DNA from: CAXXOZ01 sp963676435
Lineage (GTDB): Bacteria > Bacillota > Clostridia > Lachnospirales > Lachnospiraceae
Reading direction: 5' to 3'
Assembly: GCA_963676435.2 (NCBI GenBank)
Contig: CAXXOZ010000015.1
Span: 1 to 62,183 of the forward strand
Length of the DNA stretch: 62,183 nucleotides
Position numbers and translations under genes: made by a program
Notes under the pieces: model-generated
Databases searched by the model: none
Told to the model about the DNA's origin: nothing
What the model saw: only the letters and a program-made list of their open reading frames with translations
Part shown: positions 27,273-35,686 of the stretch, one piece after another
Layout: each line of letters starts with the position of its first letter
Position numbering within the stretch: the first letter of the stretch is position 1

Positions 27273-27769
27273 TTAAACTGCAACCCACCTAATTTTATTT
27301 TTTTTTGAATTAAAAGAGCAATTATTCCGATAAGCACACCCGTAATTAATCCTGCTATTATTAAAACTGGTACATAATATAAAATGCTATATGTACTTAC
27401 AACAAAAGCAGCAATTATTAATTGACCAATGTTATGTGATATACCCCCTATTGCGCTTACACTTATAATTCCAAATATTTTTATTTTTTTTAATAAATAC
27501 ATAAATAGAAAACTTAAAACTCCACCAGCTAAACTAAATAAAATACTAAATAAATTGCCAAATAAAAAGCCGATAATTATAATTCTAACAACATTTATCA
27601 TTAAAGCTTCTTTTGTCCCTAAATAATACAATGATAATACTATTAATAAATTGGCAAGTCCTAATTTCATTCCAGGAATACCAAAATTTATCGGAATTAA
27701 TACTTCTACATAACTTAATATTATTGCAAATGCAGTAAATACTGACATATAAGCTATTTTTTTTGTCAC
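27269..27769 (-). CDS. Gx transporter family / heptaprenyl diphosphate synthase component I-like membrane protein
   Basis: A 166-residue protein with about five membrane helices, including the motif IPGMKLGLANL near 33-43 typical of the Hpre_diP_synt_I/Gx family. The name heptaprenyl synthase component I is historical; many members resemble ECF-type substrate-binding membrane subunits, and the ligand is unknown. It directly follows a NusG-II domain gene and faces apbE, a combination often seen near rnf and flavinylation genes. It is co-transcribed with ruvAB. Confidence 0.8.
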   Translation of the reverse strand: MTKKIAYMSVFTAFAIILSYVEVLIPINFGIPGMKLGLANLLIVLSLYYLGTKEALMINVVRIIIIGFLFGNLFSILFSLAGGVLSFLFMYLLKKIKIFGIISVSAIGGISHNIGQLIIAAFVVSTYSILYYVPVLIIAGLITGVLIGIIALLIQKKIKLGGLQFK

Positions 27770-27778
27770 TGTGTCCTC

Positions 27779-28147
27779 CTAGTTAGCTATTGCATCAACT
27801 GTATTTTCTTTTCCATCAACTATCCTTACAACAACTTGATTAGGTAAACAGATAATAGACTCACCATTTTTGCTAATATCTTTTTGACTAATGCATAATT
27901 TATCTGGGCAACTGGCCTCAGTTACTGTCGCTATGTTGTCTTTAATGACAAGAAGATTATAGTCACCATTTTCAGTTTCGATTTTATATGTAATATCTTC
28001 ACTTAAATCAAAAGTTTCAACAGTTTCACCATTAATGATAACTTCTACATATGCACCATTATTCATTATAAAATATTTAATTACTATATAAGATAATATT
28101 GCCAGAATTAGCAAGATGGCAATAAGAATTACATCATTTTTTTTCAT
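27779..28147 (-). CDS. NusG domain II-containing secreted/membrane-anchored protein
   Basis: About 122 residues: a signal anchor (8-27) followed by an extracytoplasmic NusG-II-like beta domain with the paired cysteines in EASCPDKLCI. I choose the ATG at 28147 (MKKNDVIL), preceded by AAAGG. The longer frame to 28234 would run through the promoter and operator. Members of this family are found beside Gx-type and FMN-transfer genes, and a redox or flavin-related role outside the membrane is inferred. Confidence 0.78.
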   Translation of the reverse strand: MKKNDVILIAILLILAILSYIVIKYFIMNNGAYVEVIINGETVETFDLSEDITYKIETENGDYNLLVIKDNIATVTEASCPDKLCISQKDISKNGESIICLPNQVVVRIVDGKENTVDAIAN

Positions 28148-28184
28148 ATAATTAGCCTTTACGAACTTATGTTTTCTTTTCCAT

Positions 28185-28213
28185 ATAATATCACAAAAGT
28201 ATTTTAAAGTAAA
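28185..28213 (-). promoter_or_regulatory. Promoter of the nusG-II/Gx/ruvAB unit
   Basis: A minus-strand TTTACT (28208-28213), a 17-base spacer and TATTAT (28185-28190), placing the transcript start about 30 bases before the ATG at 28147. It adjoins the palindrome at 28215-28233. Confidence 0.6.
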
Positions 28214-28214
28214 A

Positions 28215-28233
28215 TGTATTGTGTTACAATACA
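28215..28233. promoter_or_regulatory. Operator-like palindrome between nusG-II gene and apbE
   Basis: TGTATTGT-GTT-ACAATACA, an 8-bp perfect inverted repeat with a three-base centre. It lies next to the -35 of the leftward promoter and four bases before the apbE ATG. A bound regulator could affect both directions. It shares GTATTGTGTT with the fdh promoter region. Confidence 0.5.
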
Positions 28234-28237
28234 CTAC

Positions 28238-29242
28238 ATGAAAAACAAACTTATTTTAATGATTTTATGTGTGATATTTATGACCGCTTGTACACCAACG
28301 GACAATTCCAGTTCAAGTACACCAATTTCGGGAACGGATTTTTATTTTGATACCGTAATAACAATATCTGTTTATGACAGCGAAGACTATTCCATCTTGG
28401 ATTCTTGTTTTGATCTGTGTTCAAAATATGAAAGTCTTTTTAGTCGAACCATACCCGAAAGTGATATTTCAAAAATAAATAATTCTAAATCACAAGTAAA
28501 AGTTTCTGACGAAACTATTGATATTATTAATCAATCCATTGAATATTCTAGTTTAACACAAGGAAAATTTGACATTACTATTGCTCCGCTAATGGACTTA
28601 TGGGGATTTAATACAGATAATTCAAAAGTTCCAGATGAAAGTGGTATTTTAGAAACTTTAGAATTTGTTGATTATAAAAATATATTAATCAATGATAATT
28701 TTATTACTTTAACCAATGAACATGCAAGTATTGATTTAGGTGGAATTGCAAAAGGTTATATCGCTGATAGGTTAAAGGAACATCTTTTAAGTCTCGGGGT
28801 AAATAGTGCTTTGATTAACCTAGGTGGAAATATTTTTATGGTTGGAGAAAAACCTGACGGTTCTAGTTTTAATATCGGTATACAAAAACCTTTTGCTGAT
28901 ACAAATGAATCTATTTTATATATTCAGGGTAAGGATTTGAGTGTTGTGTCTTCTGGTATTTATGAGCGAAACTTTTATGAAAATGATATTTTATATCATC
29001 ATATCTTAGATACCGATACTGGATATCCAGGTACTAATAAATTATTGTCTGTAACAATAATATCTAAAAACTCTACAGTGGGAGACGCTTTAAGTACTGG
29101 ATGTTTTGCATTAGGTTTAGAAAAAGGCATGGCCTTAATAGAAGATTTAGAACAAATAGAAGCTGTTTTTATTGATGAAAATTATGATATTTATTATTCT
29201 TCAGGTATAAATTTAGATGGTAATAATTTAACAATAAAATAA
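28238..29242 (+). CDS. apbE: FAD:protein FMN transferase ApbE (lipoprotein)
   Basis: Attaches FMN covalently to threonine of flavoproteins such as RnfG, RnfD and NqrB/C on the outer face of the membrane. The signal peptide ends in a lipobox (FMTAC, Cys18), so it is a lipoprotein. Conserved blocks: DLGGIAKGYIADRL near 165-178, INLGGN near 193 and the C-terminal HHILDTDTGYP segment that binds Mg and FAD. I choose the ATG at 28238 over 28214, since the earlier frame is palindrome-encoded and would spoil the signal peptide; no strong ribosome site is visible. It is one of three isolated plus-strand genes. The rnf operon 3-8 kb away supplies its likely substrates. Confidence 0.92.
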   Translation: MKNKLILMILCVIFMTACTPTDNSSSSTPISGTDFYFDTVITISVYDSEDYSILDSCFDLCSKYESLFSRTIPESDISKINNSKSQVKVSDETIDIINQSIEYSSLTQGKFDITIAPLMDLWGFNTDNSKVPDESGILETLEFVDYKNILINDNFITLTNEHASIDLGGIAKGYIADRLKEHLLSLGVNSALINLGGNIFMVGEKPDGSSFNIGIQKPFADTNESILYIQGKDLSVVSSGIYERNFYENDILYHHILDTDTGYPGTNKLLSVTIISKNSTVGDALSTGCFALGLEKGMALIEDLEQIEAVFIDENYDIYYSSGINLDGNNLTIK

Positions 29243-29255
29243 AAGCCCTTAGGCT
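29236..29255. terminator. Left half of an interrupted bidirectional terminator (apbE / CBS gene)
   Basis: Removing the IS and one target copy restores a perfect 12-bp stem: AAAATAAAAGCC (29236-29247), loop CTTA, and GGCTTTTATTTT (now at 30883-30894). It would have served apbE on the plus strand and the CBS gene on the minus strand. The 9-bp target copy CCTTAGGCT (29247-29255) covers the loop and inner stem. Confidence 0.85.
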
Positions 29256-29283
29256 CAATGTCATTAAGTTAATGACTAACAAA

Positions 29284-29333
29284 AAAGAATTACGAGAAGA
29301 AATATATGTGTTTTTTCTCGTAATTCTTTTTTT
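29284..29333 (+). terminator. Inward-facing terminator at left end of the IS4-family element
   Basis: A perfect 15-bp stem (29284-29298 with 29315-29329) followed by further T on the plus strand. It stops transcripts entering from apbE before they reach the antisense strand of the transposase. Confidence 0.85.
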
Positions 29334-29412
29334 AATCAATTGGAATATAAATTTCAGTATGACAAATAGACAGATTGTCATCTGTCATTTTTAGATATAT
29401 AATTAAAGTTGC

Positions 29413-30723
29413 TTATGCTACTCTGTATAAGAAACTTACTGGTTTTTGAACGTTGACTTTCCTAGGGTCGTGACGTCCATGCCTTACCGGTAGTATATTT
29501 CTTTGGATTAGCAGCTCTATATCAGGTGGTTTCAACCTTCTGTGATTACTTATGTATTCACGACAAATGTAAATGGCAAGGGTGAAATTCACCTGATATA
29601 TTTTTATTCCTTTTGTTTTACGAACGACTATTTGAGTAATAATACTTTCACAATAGTTATACATAGTTATTCTTGCAAATACTTCCTGTTTTATATATTC
29701 AACCTTTTTGGAATGAAAATTCATCATTCCAACAGCATATTTGAGTTCCCTAAAAGAAGTTTCAATTCCCCATCTCATATGGTAAAGTTCCTTTATATGT
29801 TTTTCTGGAAATTCAAAAGGACTGAGGTTTGTAACAATAACTTCAAATTTCTTTTCGCTAATAGGGAAACGTACAATCCTAAAATCAAGTGTGTATTCTT
29901 TGTCACTTCCAATAGGTATGTAATCAAAGCCTTGGCAAGTAGGCATAAACTTACATGCTCTCCCTTTAGTATCCTTATTTTGCTTACGACTAAATGTTAC
30001 TGACATTTGTTTGTCAAAGCTACCATGTTTCGGTAAGTCGAAGCCAGAAGCAATTCCATTACTGTTTATATCCTTTATTCTAATAAGATATTTCCAGTTT
30101 TTTTCATGTGCATGAGCAAAAATGTTATAGTTTTCATATCCGCGGTCTGCAATCAATAATACTTTATCTTTTATTTGAGAACGGTCAATCATCTGTGTGC
30201 AGGCAAAATACTCGTTATAATCCGCCCAGTTTTGTACTAATGCATCGACATAAATGCGATTAATAAGATCATAAAAAGCATTCAAGTGGAGCCGATTCAC
30301 GACGGTGTTGAACTGGTTGGATTTTACACGTGTTTCAGTATCGTTAGGATTTGAAGCAATAGATAAATTGCTTCCGTCACAGGCAATTATCCTATATCCT
30401 TGGAATTTTTTATTTGCATGTATCTTGGATGTGAATTCGTGAAAAAGATATTCAAATGCTTCTGGTAATACTTTCGCTCTTTGTTGGTTGAAATCAGAGT
30501 TACTTGGGCTGTCAGCTGAAAAGTCAAAAAAATCTAAAAGCTCCTTGTTCAATGATTTACCAGACATTCCAAGTGAAAACTTTATGAGGGTTTCAAAGTC
30601 AAGTTTTCGCTTTCTCGAAAAGTCTTTCCCCGGGCATTTCACAAACAGTGATGGATTTTCACCAAGATTTGAAATGCTCTGAAGAAGATTTTGCCTTGCA
30701 GTAGCAATAAAATGTTTTTTCAT
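29413..30723 (-). CDS. IS4-family transposase
   Basis: A 437-residue DDE transposase. The YREK signature of the family is visible as YHMRWGIETSFRELK in the C-terminal half (near residue 340). DGSNLS (first Asp, near 118) and ADRGYENY (second Asp, near 193) supply the other catalytic residues. I choose the ATG at 30723 (MKKHFIATARQN), seven bases after GGAGG; the upstream frame extension to 30789 contains that site in its codons. No disabling mutation is seen. Confidence 0.9.
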   Translation of the reverse strand: MKKHFIATARQNLLQSISNLGENPSLFVKCPGKDFSRKRKLDFETLIKFSLGMSGKSLNKELLDFFDFSADSPSNSDFNQQRAKVLPEAFEYLFHEFTSKIHANKKFQGYRIIACDGSNLSIASNPNDTETRVKSNQFNTVVNRLHLNAFYDLINRIYVDALVQNWADYNEYFACTQMIDRSQIKDKVLLIADRGYENYNIFAHAHEKNWKYLIRIKDINSNGIASGFDLPKHGSFDKQMSVTFSRKQNKDTKGRACKFMPTCQGFDYIPIGSDKEYTLDFRIVRFPISEKKFEVIVTNLSPFEFPEKHIKELYHMRWGIETSFRELKYAVGMMNFHSKKVEYIKQEVFARITMYNYCESIITQIVVRKTKGIKIYQVNFTLAIYICREYISNHRRLKPPDIELLIQRNILPVRHGRHDPRKVNVQKPVSFLYRVA

Positions 30724-30810
30724 GTGATATCCTCCGTAAAATAATTTATATTCAAGAGGCTTCGCCACATTTTTTTGATGATTTGTCAAGTGTTTTATGA
30801 AATTTATTAC

Positions 30811-30848
30811 AAAAAAAAAAGCCCTATATCAGTATCTGATATAAAGCT
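30811..30848 (-). terminator. Inward-facing terminator at right end of the IS4-family element
   Basis: A 13-bp stem (30820-30832 with 30836-30848, two G-T wobbles), followed on the minus strand by ten T. It blocks read-in from the CBS gene side. Confidence 0.85.
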
Positions 30849-30904
30849 TTTATTATTTACTTAACTTAATGACATTGCCTTAGGCTTTTATTTTAACCAT
30901 TTAT

Positions 30905-31324
30905 TTAATTGCTTTTATTTTGTTCTAGATAAAGCTTATGCCACTGTTCCATTATTTCTCTTCTGGTAATAATTCCTATGAATTTATTATCATCATCAAC
31001 AACTGGAACAAAATTCTGTCTCATTGCTTTTTTTACAAGTCTATCAAACTTCGAATTAATATTAACGGTAGAATTATCTTTGTTCTTTTCAATGTTTTTT
31101 ATTGGTGTATCTTCAATTCTGTTCAATTCAAAGTCATGTGAATTTCTTATATATCTTAGAATATCACCTTCGCCAATTGTGCCAACATATTTTCCACTTC
31201 TACTAATAATCGGTATAGCCGAATAATTGTTTCTTTCCATTACTTCAAGGGTATCCATAAGTGTGGCATTGTCTTCTACATAGTCCACTTCATTTTTCGG
31301 TGTTAGAAAAAATAAAATATTCAT
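30905..31324 (-). CDS. CBS-domain pair protein
   Basis: 139 residues forming two CBS motifs (about 10-65 and 75-135), the module that binds adenosyl nucleotides. No other domain is attached, so it may act as a nucleotide-sensing partner. The motifs YSAIPIISRSGKYVGTIGEGDIL and FVPVVDDDNKFIGIITRREIM are the paired strands and helices. The ribosome site is weak. It follows the zinc-ribbon gene by 28 bases; its 3' end ran into the terminator now split by the IS. Confidence 0.85.
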   Translation of the reverse strand: MNILFFLTPKNEVDYVEDNATLMDTLEVMERNNYSAIPIISRSGKYVGTIGEGDILRYIRNSHDFELNRIEDTPIKNIEKNKDNSTVNINSKFDRLVKKAMRQNFVPVVDDDNKFIGIITRREIMEQWHKLYLEQNKSN

Positions 31325-31352
31325 AGTTTTCTTTTTATACTCCCGTTAAATC

Positions 31353-31940
31353 TTATTGATTTAATTTTGTACCACAAAGGTTACAAAACGCCATACCTGG
31401 TTTTACATCGTTTCCACAATTAGGACATTTTAACGCCTGATCAACGACTTCTCCCTCTGCTACAGGTATGCTTTCTTCTTTTGCTTCTTGGTTATCAGAA
31501 TTTGATTCTTCTGTCATAGGTGCGTATCCAGGGTCGTTAGAAGTAACAGGCTCAGGTTGAGGTTCTTCTTTCACTGGCATACTATCTATTTGTTTTTGAA
31601 GTGCTACTATTTCTCTTTCTTTTTCAAGAATAAGTTCTAGTTTAATCTGTAATAATGCTTCAGTTTCATCAAGTTTTTTCTGAATTTCAGCAGTTTCTGC
31701 TTTTGCTGCATCTACTTCTTTACTTACACCTAACATATACTCTTCTGTAATGTTTAAAGCTGTCTTTTGCTCTTCGAAATTTTTCATTAATTCAGTCATT
31801 AATTCAGTATTTTTTTTGAATAAATCTGGGAAATCACTTTTGAATATTTGATTCATATCCACTTTAACTAATTTAGTTCCACATGATGTACAAAAATCTG
31901 CTCCATCTTTAACATTTGCTCCACAATTTGAACACTTCAT
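31353..31940 (-). CDS. Protein with zinc ribbons at both ends and a central coiled coil
   Basis: About 195 residues. An N-terminal zinc ribbon (Cys3, Cys6 and FCTSC) and a C-terminal one (CPNCGNDV ... CNLCGTK) flank a helical region (about 35-110, rich in E/K/A with heptads) and an acidic, proline-containing linker. I recognise no named family. The ATG at 31940 is chosen because GGAGG lies seven bases before it; the upstream ATG at 31955 overlaps that site. It resembles the zinc-ribbon tail of the membrane protein at 13134-14123. Confidence 0.72.
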   Translation of the reverse strand: MKCSNCGANVKDGADFCTSCGTKLVKVDMNQIFKSDFPDLFKKNTELMTELMKNFEEQKTALNITEEYMLGVSKEVDAAKAETAEIQKKLDETEALLQIKLELILEKEREIVALQKQIDSMPVKEEPQPEPVTSNDPGYAPMTEESNSDNQEAKEESIPVAEGEVVDQALKCPNCGNDVKPGMAFCNLCGTKLNQ

Positions 31941-31985
31941 ATTTATTTCCTCCATAAATTTATATACTTAATGCTATCATATTAT

Positions 31986-32023
31986 AAAAAAAGTGTAAAG
32001 CCAAAAACCTGACTTTACACTTT
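31986..32023 (-). terminator. Terminator of the rnf operon
   Basis: An 11-bp perfect stem (31990-32000 with 32013-32023) followed by TTTTTTT on the minus strand, ten bases after the rnfB stop. Confidence 0.9.
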
Positions 32024-32032
32024 AAATAATCA

Positions 32033-32824
32033 TTAAATTGATATAATTTTGCTAGGACATTTTTCTGCGCATTTTCCGCATCTTGTACATTTGGAATAAT
32101 CTATAGTGGCAAGATTATTTTCAACTTTTATTGCGTCAAACTCACATGCTTTTTCACATAGTTTACAAGCAATACATCCTGTTTTACAAACAGCCTTTAC
32201 ATCCTTACCTTTTGACTGTGACATACATAAAACAACCTGACACGCATCATATGGCACTAACTCTATTATGTTTTTAGGACAAGTATTTACACATTTACCA
32301 CATGCAACACATTTATTTTTATTTACAAGGGCTACTCCATCAACTATACTGATTGCATCAAAATCACAAACATTTACACAGCTTCCATATCCCAAGCATC
32401 CATATGTACATGATTTAGAGCCTCCACCTGGTACATAATTTGCTTCTATACAACTGATATTTCCAAAATATTCATATTTCTCTTTAGCCTGATCAAGAGT
32501 TCCTCTACATTTAACTACTGCAATCATTTTAACCATATCAGTGTCGCCACCTACGATTTCAGCAATTGCTGCTGCTGTTGAAGCTCCACCTACAGGACAT
32601 GCTGAAGCTCCTGCTTCACCCCCGGCTATAGCTTTTGCCAACTGATTACATCCTGCATAACCACATCCACCACAGTTATTACCTGGTAGTAATTCACTTA
32701 TAAGAATTTCTTTTTCATCCACTTCTACTTTAAATACATTTGCTGCAATACCAAGGAGTACTCCGATAAGAACACCAACTCCACCAACGATGGCTGTTGC
32801 AATTATAATTCCTGTAATAGTCAT
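32033..32824 (-). CDS. rnfB: Rnf complex subunit RnfB (ferredoxin-accepting iron-sulfur subunit)
   Basis: 263 residues. An N-terminal membrane helix is followed by the [4Fe-4S] domain CGGCGYAGC near 53-61 and then four ferredoxin-type motifs (including CVACGKCVNTCP and CTRCGKCAEKCP at the C-terminus). RnfB takes electrons from reduced ferredoxin and passes them into the membrane complex. It is the last gene of rnfCDGEAB, 14 bases after rnfA. Confidence 0.95.
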   Translation of the reverse strand: MTITGIIIATAIVGGVGVLIGVLLGIAANVFKVEVDEKEILISELLPGNNCGGCGYAGCNQLAKAIAGGEAGASACPVGGASTAAAIAEIVGGDTDMVKMIAVVKCRGTLDQAKEKYEYFGNISCIEANYVPGGGSKSCTYGCLGYGSCVNVCDFDAISIVDGVALVNKNKCVACGKCVNTCPKNIIELVPYDACQVVLCMSQSKGKDVKAVCKTGCIACKLCEKACEFDAIKVENNLATIDYSKCTRCGKCAEKCPSKIISI

Positions 32825-32838
32825 CTTATGTGCCCTCC

Positions 32839-33417
32839 TTATATTAGTCCTGAAAATCCAAAGAATGCTATAGCCATTAATCCTGATGAGATTAATGTTA
32901 ATGGCATACCTTTAAAAGATTCAGGTACATTTTTATTGTTATCAGTTTTTTCTCTAATACCAGCCAAAATAACTATAGCAATTGTAAAACCAATAGCTGT
33001 GAAAATTCCACTTACTAAAGCTTCAATAAAATTATAGTCTTTTTGAATATTTGTTATCGCTATACCTAAAACCGCACAGTTTGTAGTTATAAGTGGCAAG
33101 AAAATTCCCAAAGCATCATATAAAGGCGGTAAAAACTTTCTTAATATCATCTCAACCAACTGAACTAATGAAGCAATAACTAATATAAACACGATAGTTT
33201 GTAAATATGTCATATCAAAAGTTTTTAAAATAAATTCATTGATTATCCATGTAATAACTGATGATATGGTTATAACGAATATAACAGCTCCACCCATACC
33301 TGTTGCAGTATCTACTTTTTTGGATACTCCTAAGAAAGGACAAAGACCCTGAAACTGACTAAGTATAATATTATTAACAAGAGCAGCTCCTATTGCTATT
33401 AGAATTAAATTTCCCAT
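32839..33417 (-). CDS. rnfA: Rnf complex membrane subunit RnfA
   Basis: 192 residues with six membrane segments. The block GLCPFLGVSKK near 24-34 (with the conserved cysteine) and NCAVLGIA near 110 are shared by RnfA/NqrE and hold a [2Fe-2S] cluster with RnfE in the membrane. It lies one base after rnfE. Confidence 0.95.
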   Translation of the reverse strand: MGNLILIAIGAALVNNIILSQFQGLCPFLGVSKKVDTATGMGGAVIFVITISSVITWIINEFILKTFDMTYLQTIVFILVIASLVQLVEMILRKFLPPLYDALGIFLPLITTNCAVLGIAITNIQKDYNFIEALVSGIFTAIGFTIAIVILAGIREKTDNNKNVPESFKGMPLTLISSGLMAIAFFGFSGLI

Positions 33418-33418
33418 A

Positions 33419-34102
33419 TTAAGCCTCCTCCTTCTTCATAGCTCCACCACAACCAGCACCAGAACACCCAGCACATGAGTCAAGCTCATCTTCTTTTTTC
33501 TTACCATTTTTTCTGTCAATTCTATTTTTAATCGCTATTAGGCATGCAAGTACAAAGAATGCACCTGGCGCTAATACGAAAATAGTTATATTGTATTCAC
33601 TTGGAATAAATTTAACACCAAATATTGAACCTGTACCCAAAATTTCTCTGAATGCTCCAAGTAAAGTAAGGGCTACAGCAAATCCTAATCCCATTCCTAG
33701 ACCATCAAATATTGATGGAATAACTTTATTTTTTGAAGCATATGCTTCTGCTCTTCCTAAAATGATACAGTTAACAACGATAAGAGGAATAAACACTCCT
33801 AATGAATCATTTAATGATGGAAGGTATGCTTGTAACATAAACTGAACTAATGTAACAAATGTAGCTACTATTACTATAAAAGCAGGTATTCTAACCTTAT
33901 TTGGTATAACTTTTCTTAGTATGGAAATAAATAAATTTGAAAACACTAATACAACTGTTGTTGTAAGTCCCATACCCAATCCATTTATTGCTGAGGTTGT
34001 TACAGCAAGAGTTGGACACATACCTAGAAGTAAAACAAATATTGGATTTTCTTTAAAAATACCATTCCATAATCTTTCAACAATTTTACTCAATGCTGTC
34101 AC
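33419..34102 (-). CDS. rnfE: Rnf complex membrane subunit RnfE
   Basis: 227 residues, paralogous to RnfA (motifs LLGMCPTLAVT near 25 and NCIILGRAEAYA near 110), with six membrane segments. Unusually, the C-terminal tail ends in a cysteine-rich segment (CAGCSGAGCGGA near 210-221) before a charged end; four cysteines with glycine spacing could bind metal. It overlaps rnfG by 17 bases. Confidence 0.94.
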   Translation of the reverse strand: MTALSKIVERLWNGIFKENPIFVLLLGMCPTLAVTTSAINGLGMGLTTTVVLVFSNLFISILRKVIPNKVRIPAFIVIVATFVTLVQFMLQAYLPSLNDSLGVFIPLIVVNCIILGRAEAYASKNKVIPSIFDGLGMGLGFAVALTLLGAFREILGTGSIFGVKFIPSEYNITIFVLAPGAFFVLACLIAIKNRIDRKNGKKKEDELDSCAGCSGAGCGGAMKKEEA

Positions 34103-34709
34103 CTCCTAATCCAACTATATAGTCGAAGCAATATAAAGCCGCATTTACACCATTTGTTACAGCATTGGTTGTTATGGTAGCTCCAGTAATTGCATCGATT
34201 TGATTATCCTCAACAGCTCCTGCTTTTGAATATTCGAAAAATTCTACATTTTTTCCAACAAACTGATCTTTAAATTCTGCATCTTTAGCCTTCATACCAA
34301 GACCTGCTGTTTCTTTAATGCTTAAGAATGATATTCCTGTTACAGTACCATCATTTCTAATACCTACTGTATATTTAATATCCCCTGCATATCCTTCTTT
34401 TGCAGTCACAGTGATTACATATCCTAAAACTTCATTATTTTCATCAACTGCTGTTACAACTTCATCAATTAAATCCATAGAAGGAGTTATTCCTTTTTCA
34501 ATTAAAGCGTCTGCAACTTCTTCTACATCAAAATCATAGCTTTCAAAACCTGCTGCACTTGAATATACATTTTTATAAGCATTTTGTACAGCTTTTGCTT
34601 CCTGCTCTGCTCTTGGTCCTTTTGTTAATTCATACATAAATCCTAAAAGGGCTCCTGCAAACAAAGTAATAACAAATAAAATAACAGCGTTTTTAATTAA
34701 TTCTTTCAT
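34086..34709 (-). CDS. rnfG: Rnf complex flavoprotein subunit RnfG
   Basis: About 207 residues: one N-terminal membrane helix and an extracytoplasmic FMN-binding domain. The covalent FMN site is the threonine in DAITGATITTNAV near 180-190, the target of ApbE. The start is taken at 34709, where ATG overlaps the rnfD stop as ATGA and AAGGGGG precedes it; a longer frame to 34751 would invade rnfD. Confidence 0.94.
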   Translation of the reverse strand: MKELIKNAVILFVITLFAGALLGFMYELTKGPRAEQEAKAVQNAYKNVYSSAAGFESYDFDVEEVADALIEKGITPSMDLIDEVVTAVDENNEVLGYVITVTAKEGYAGDIKYTVGIRNDGTVTGISFLSIKETAGLGMKAKDAEFKDQFVGKNVEFFEYSKAGAVEDNQIDAITGATITTNAVTNGVNAALYCFDYIVGLGGDSIE

Positions 34710-35677
34710 GCTTTTGTCGCCCCCTTTCCAAATGATTTTGGAATAGTCCATCTTTCGATAAGTGGTACAACTAAATTACCAAGAATTATTGCAAATGAAA
34801 CTCCTTCTGCAGTTCCACCAAAAATTCTGAATATAGAAGTTAAAAGTCCGATAAAAATACCGAATATTATTCTTCCTAATGGTGTTATTGGAGAGCTTGC
34901 ATAGTCAGTAGCCATAAACCATGCTCCAATCATTAAACCTCCACCACAAATATGTGCTCCAATAAATGAAAAATCAATTCCACCTTTTGTTGCTAATGTA
35001 TATATAGCCATGAACACAACTACCGTTAAAATATAAGATAAAGGTATTCTTAAATTTATAACTTTTCTTGATAATAGGTATAAAGCTCCTATTAATAAAG
35101 CAACTGTTGATGTTTCACCAATTGTTCCTGCAGTATTACCAATAAACATATCTAGTAGATTGTAACTTTGTCCAGCTTTCACAGCTGTTAATGGTGTCGC
35201 ACTTGATACTGCATCTGCTGTTTTGGCAAAAAATGTTGTCATAGGTCCTGTAAATGCTAATACTAAGAAACATCTTGCCGCTAAAGCAGGGTTCATAAAG
35301 TTTTGACCAATTCCACCAAATATTTGTTTTACAACAAGTATTGCAAAAACTGCTCCTAATACAGCCATCCATATAGGAAGTGCAGGTGGTAAATTAAGTG
35401 CTAATAATAAACCTGTTAAAACTGCACTTAAATCTATTATGGTTACTTTCTGGTGCATTAATTTCTGATATAAAAATTCTGTTAAAACACTTGCAGCTAT
35501 GGTTACTAATATTAAAACTAAAGGATATAAACCAAAATCTGCATAAAAATTGTATACTCCAAATGCTGTAGCCGGCAATAAAGCAATAATAACGTCAAAC
35601 ATAATACCGGTAGTAGAGTTTTTATCTCTAATATGAGGATTTGAAGATACTTTCAATAATTCGCTCACGTCTTTCAC
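34706..35677 (-). CDS. rnfD: Rnf complex membrane subunit RnfD
   Basis: 323 residues, about nine membrane segments, homologous to NqrB. The FMN-bearing threonine is expected in the segment SSATPLTAVKAG near 158-169. PxxNPAL-type block FMNPALAARCF near 127. It passes electrons between RnfG and RnfC sides and probably forms part of the ion path. Coupled to rnfG by a 4-bp overlap. Confidence 0.94.
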   Translation of the reverse strand: MKDVSELLKVSSNPHIRDKNSTTGIMFDVIIALLPATAFGVYNFYADFGLYPLVLILVTIAASVLTEFLYQKLMHQKVTIIDLSAVLTGLLLALNLPPALPIWMAVLGAVFAILVVKQIFGGIGQNFMNPALAARCFLVLAFTGPMTTFFAKTADAVSSATPLTAVKAGQSYNLLDMFIGNTAGTIGETSTVALLIGALYLLSRKVINLRIPLSYILTVVVFMAIYTLATKGGIDFSFIGAHICGGGLMIGAWFMATDYASSPITPLGRIIFGIFIGLLTSIFRIFGGTAEGVSFAIILGNLVVPLIERWTIPKSFGKGATKA

Positions 35678-35686
35678 CTCTCAATT

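Larger units (their letters stand above)
29256..30877 (-). mobile_element. IS4-family insertion sequence, 1622 bp, intact
   Basis: The ends are 17-bp perfect inverted repeats, CAATGTCATTAAGTTAA at 29256-29272 and its complement at 30861-30877. The element is flanked by a 9-bp direct repeat CCTTAGGCT (29247-29255, 30878-30886). It holds one transposase gene on the minus strand and inward-facing terminators near both ends. It is inserted in the loop of the hairpin between apbE and the CBS gene. A 9-bp duplication fits some IS4 subgroups (IS10/IS50-like size). Confidence 0.9.

Noticed and set aside
28214..28237. Longer apbE and nusG-II frames starting MYC-x-TIH on both strands
   Set aside because: Both begin inside the same palindrome; the shorter starts give a proper signal peptide and leave the promoter free.
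30724..30860. Second gene within the IS4-family element
   Set aside because: Only short frames without ribosome sites; the segment holds the transposase leader and a terminator.
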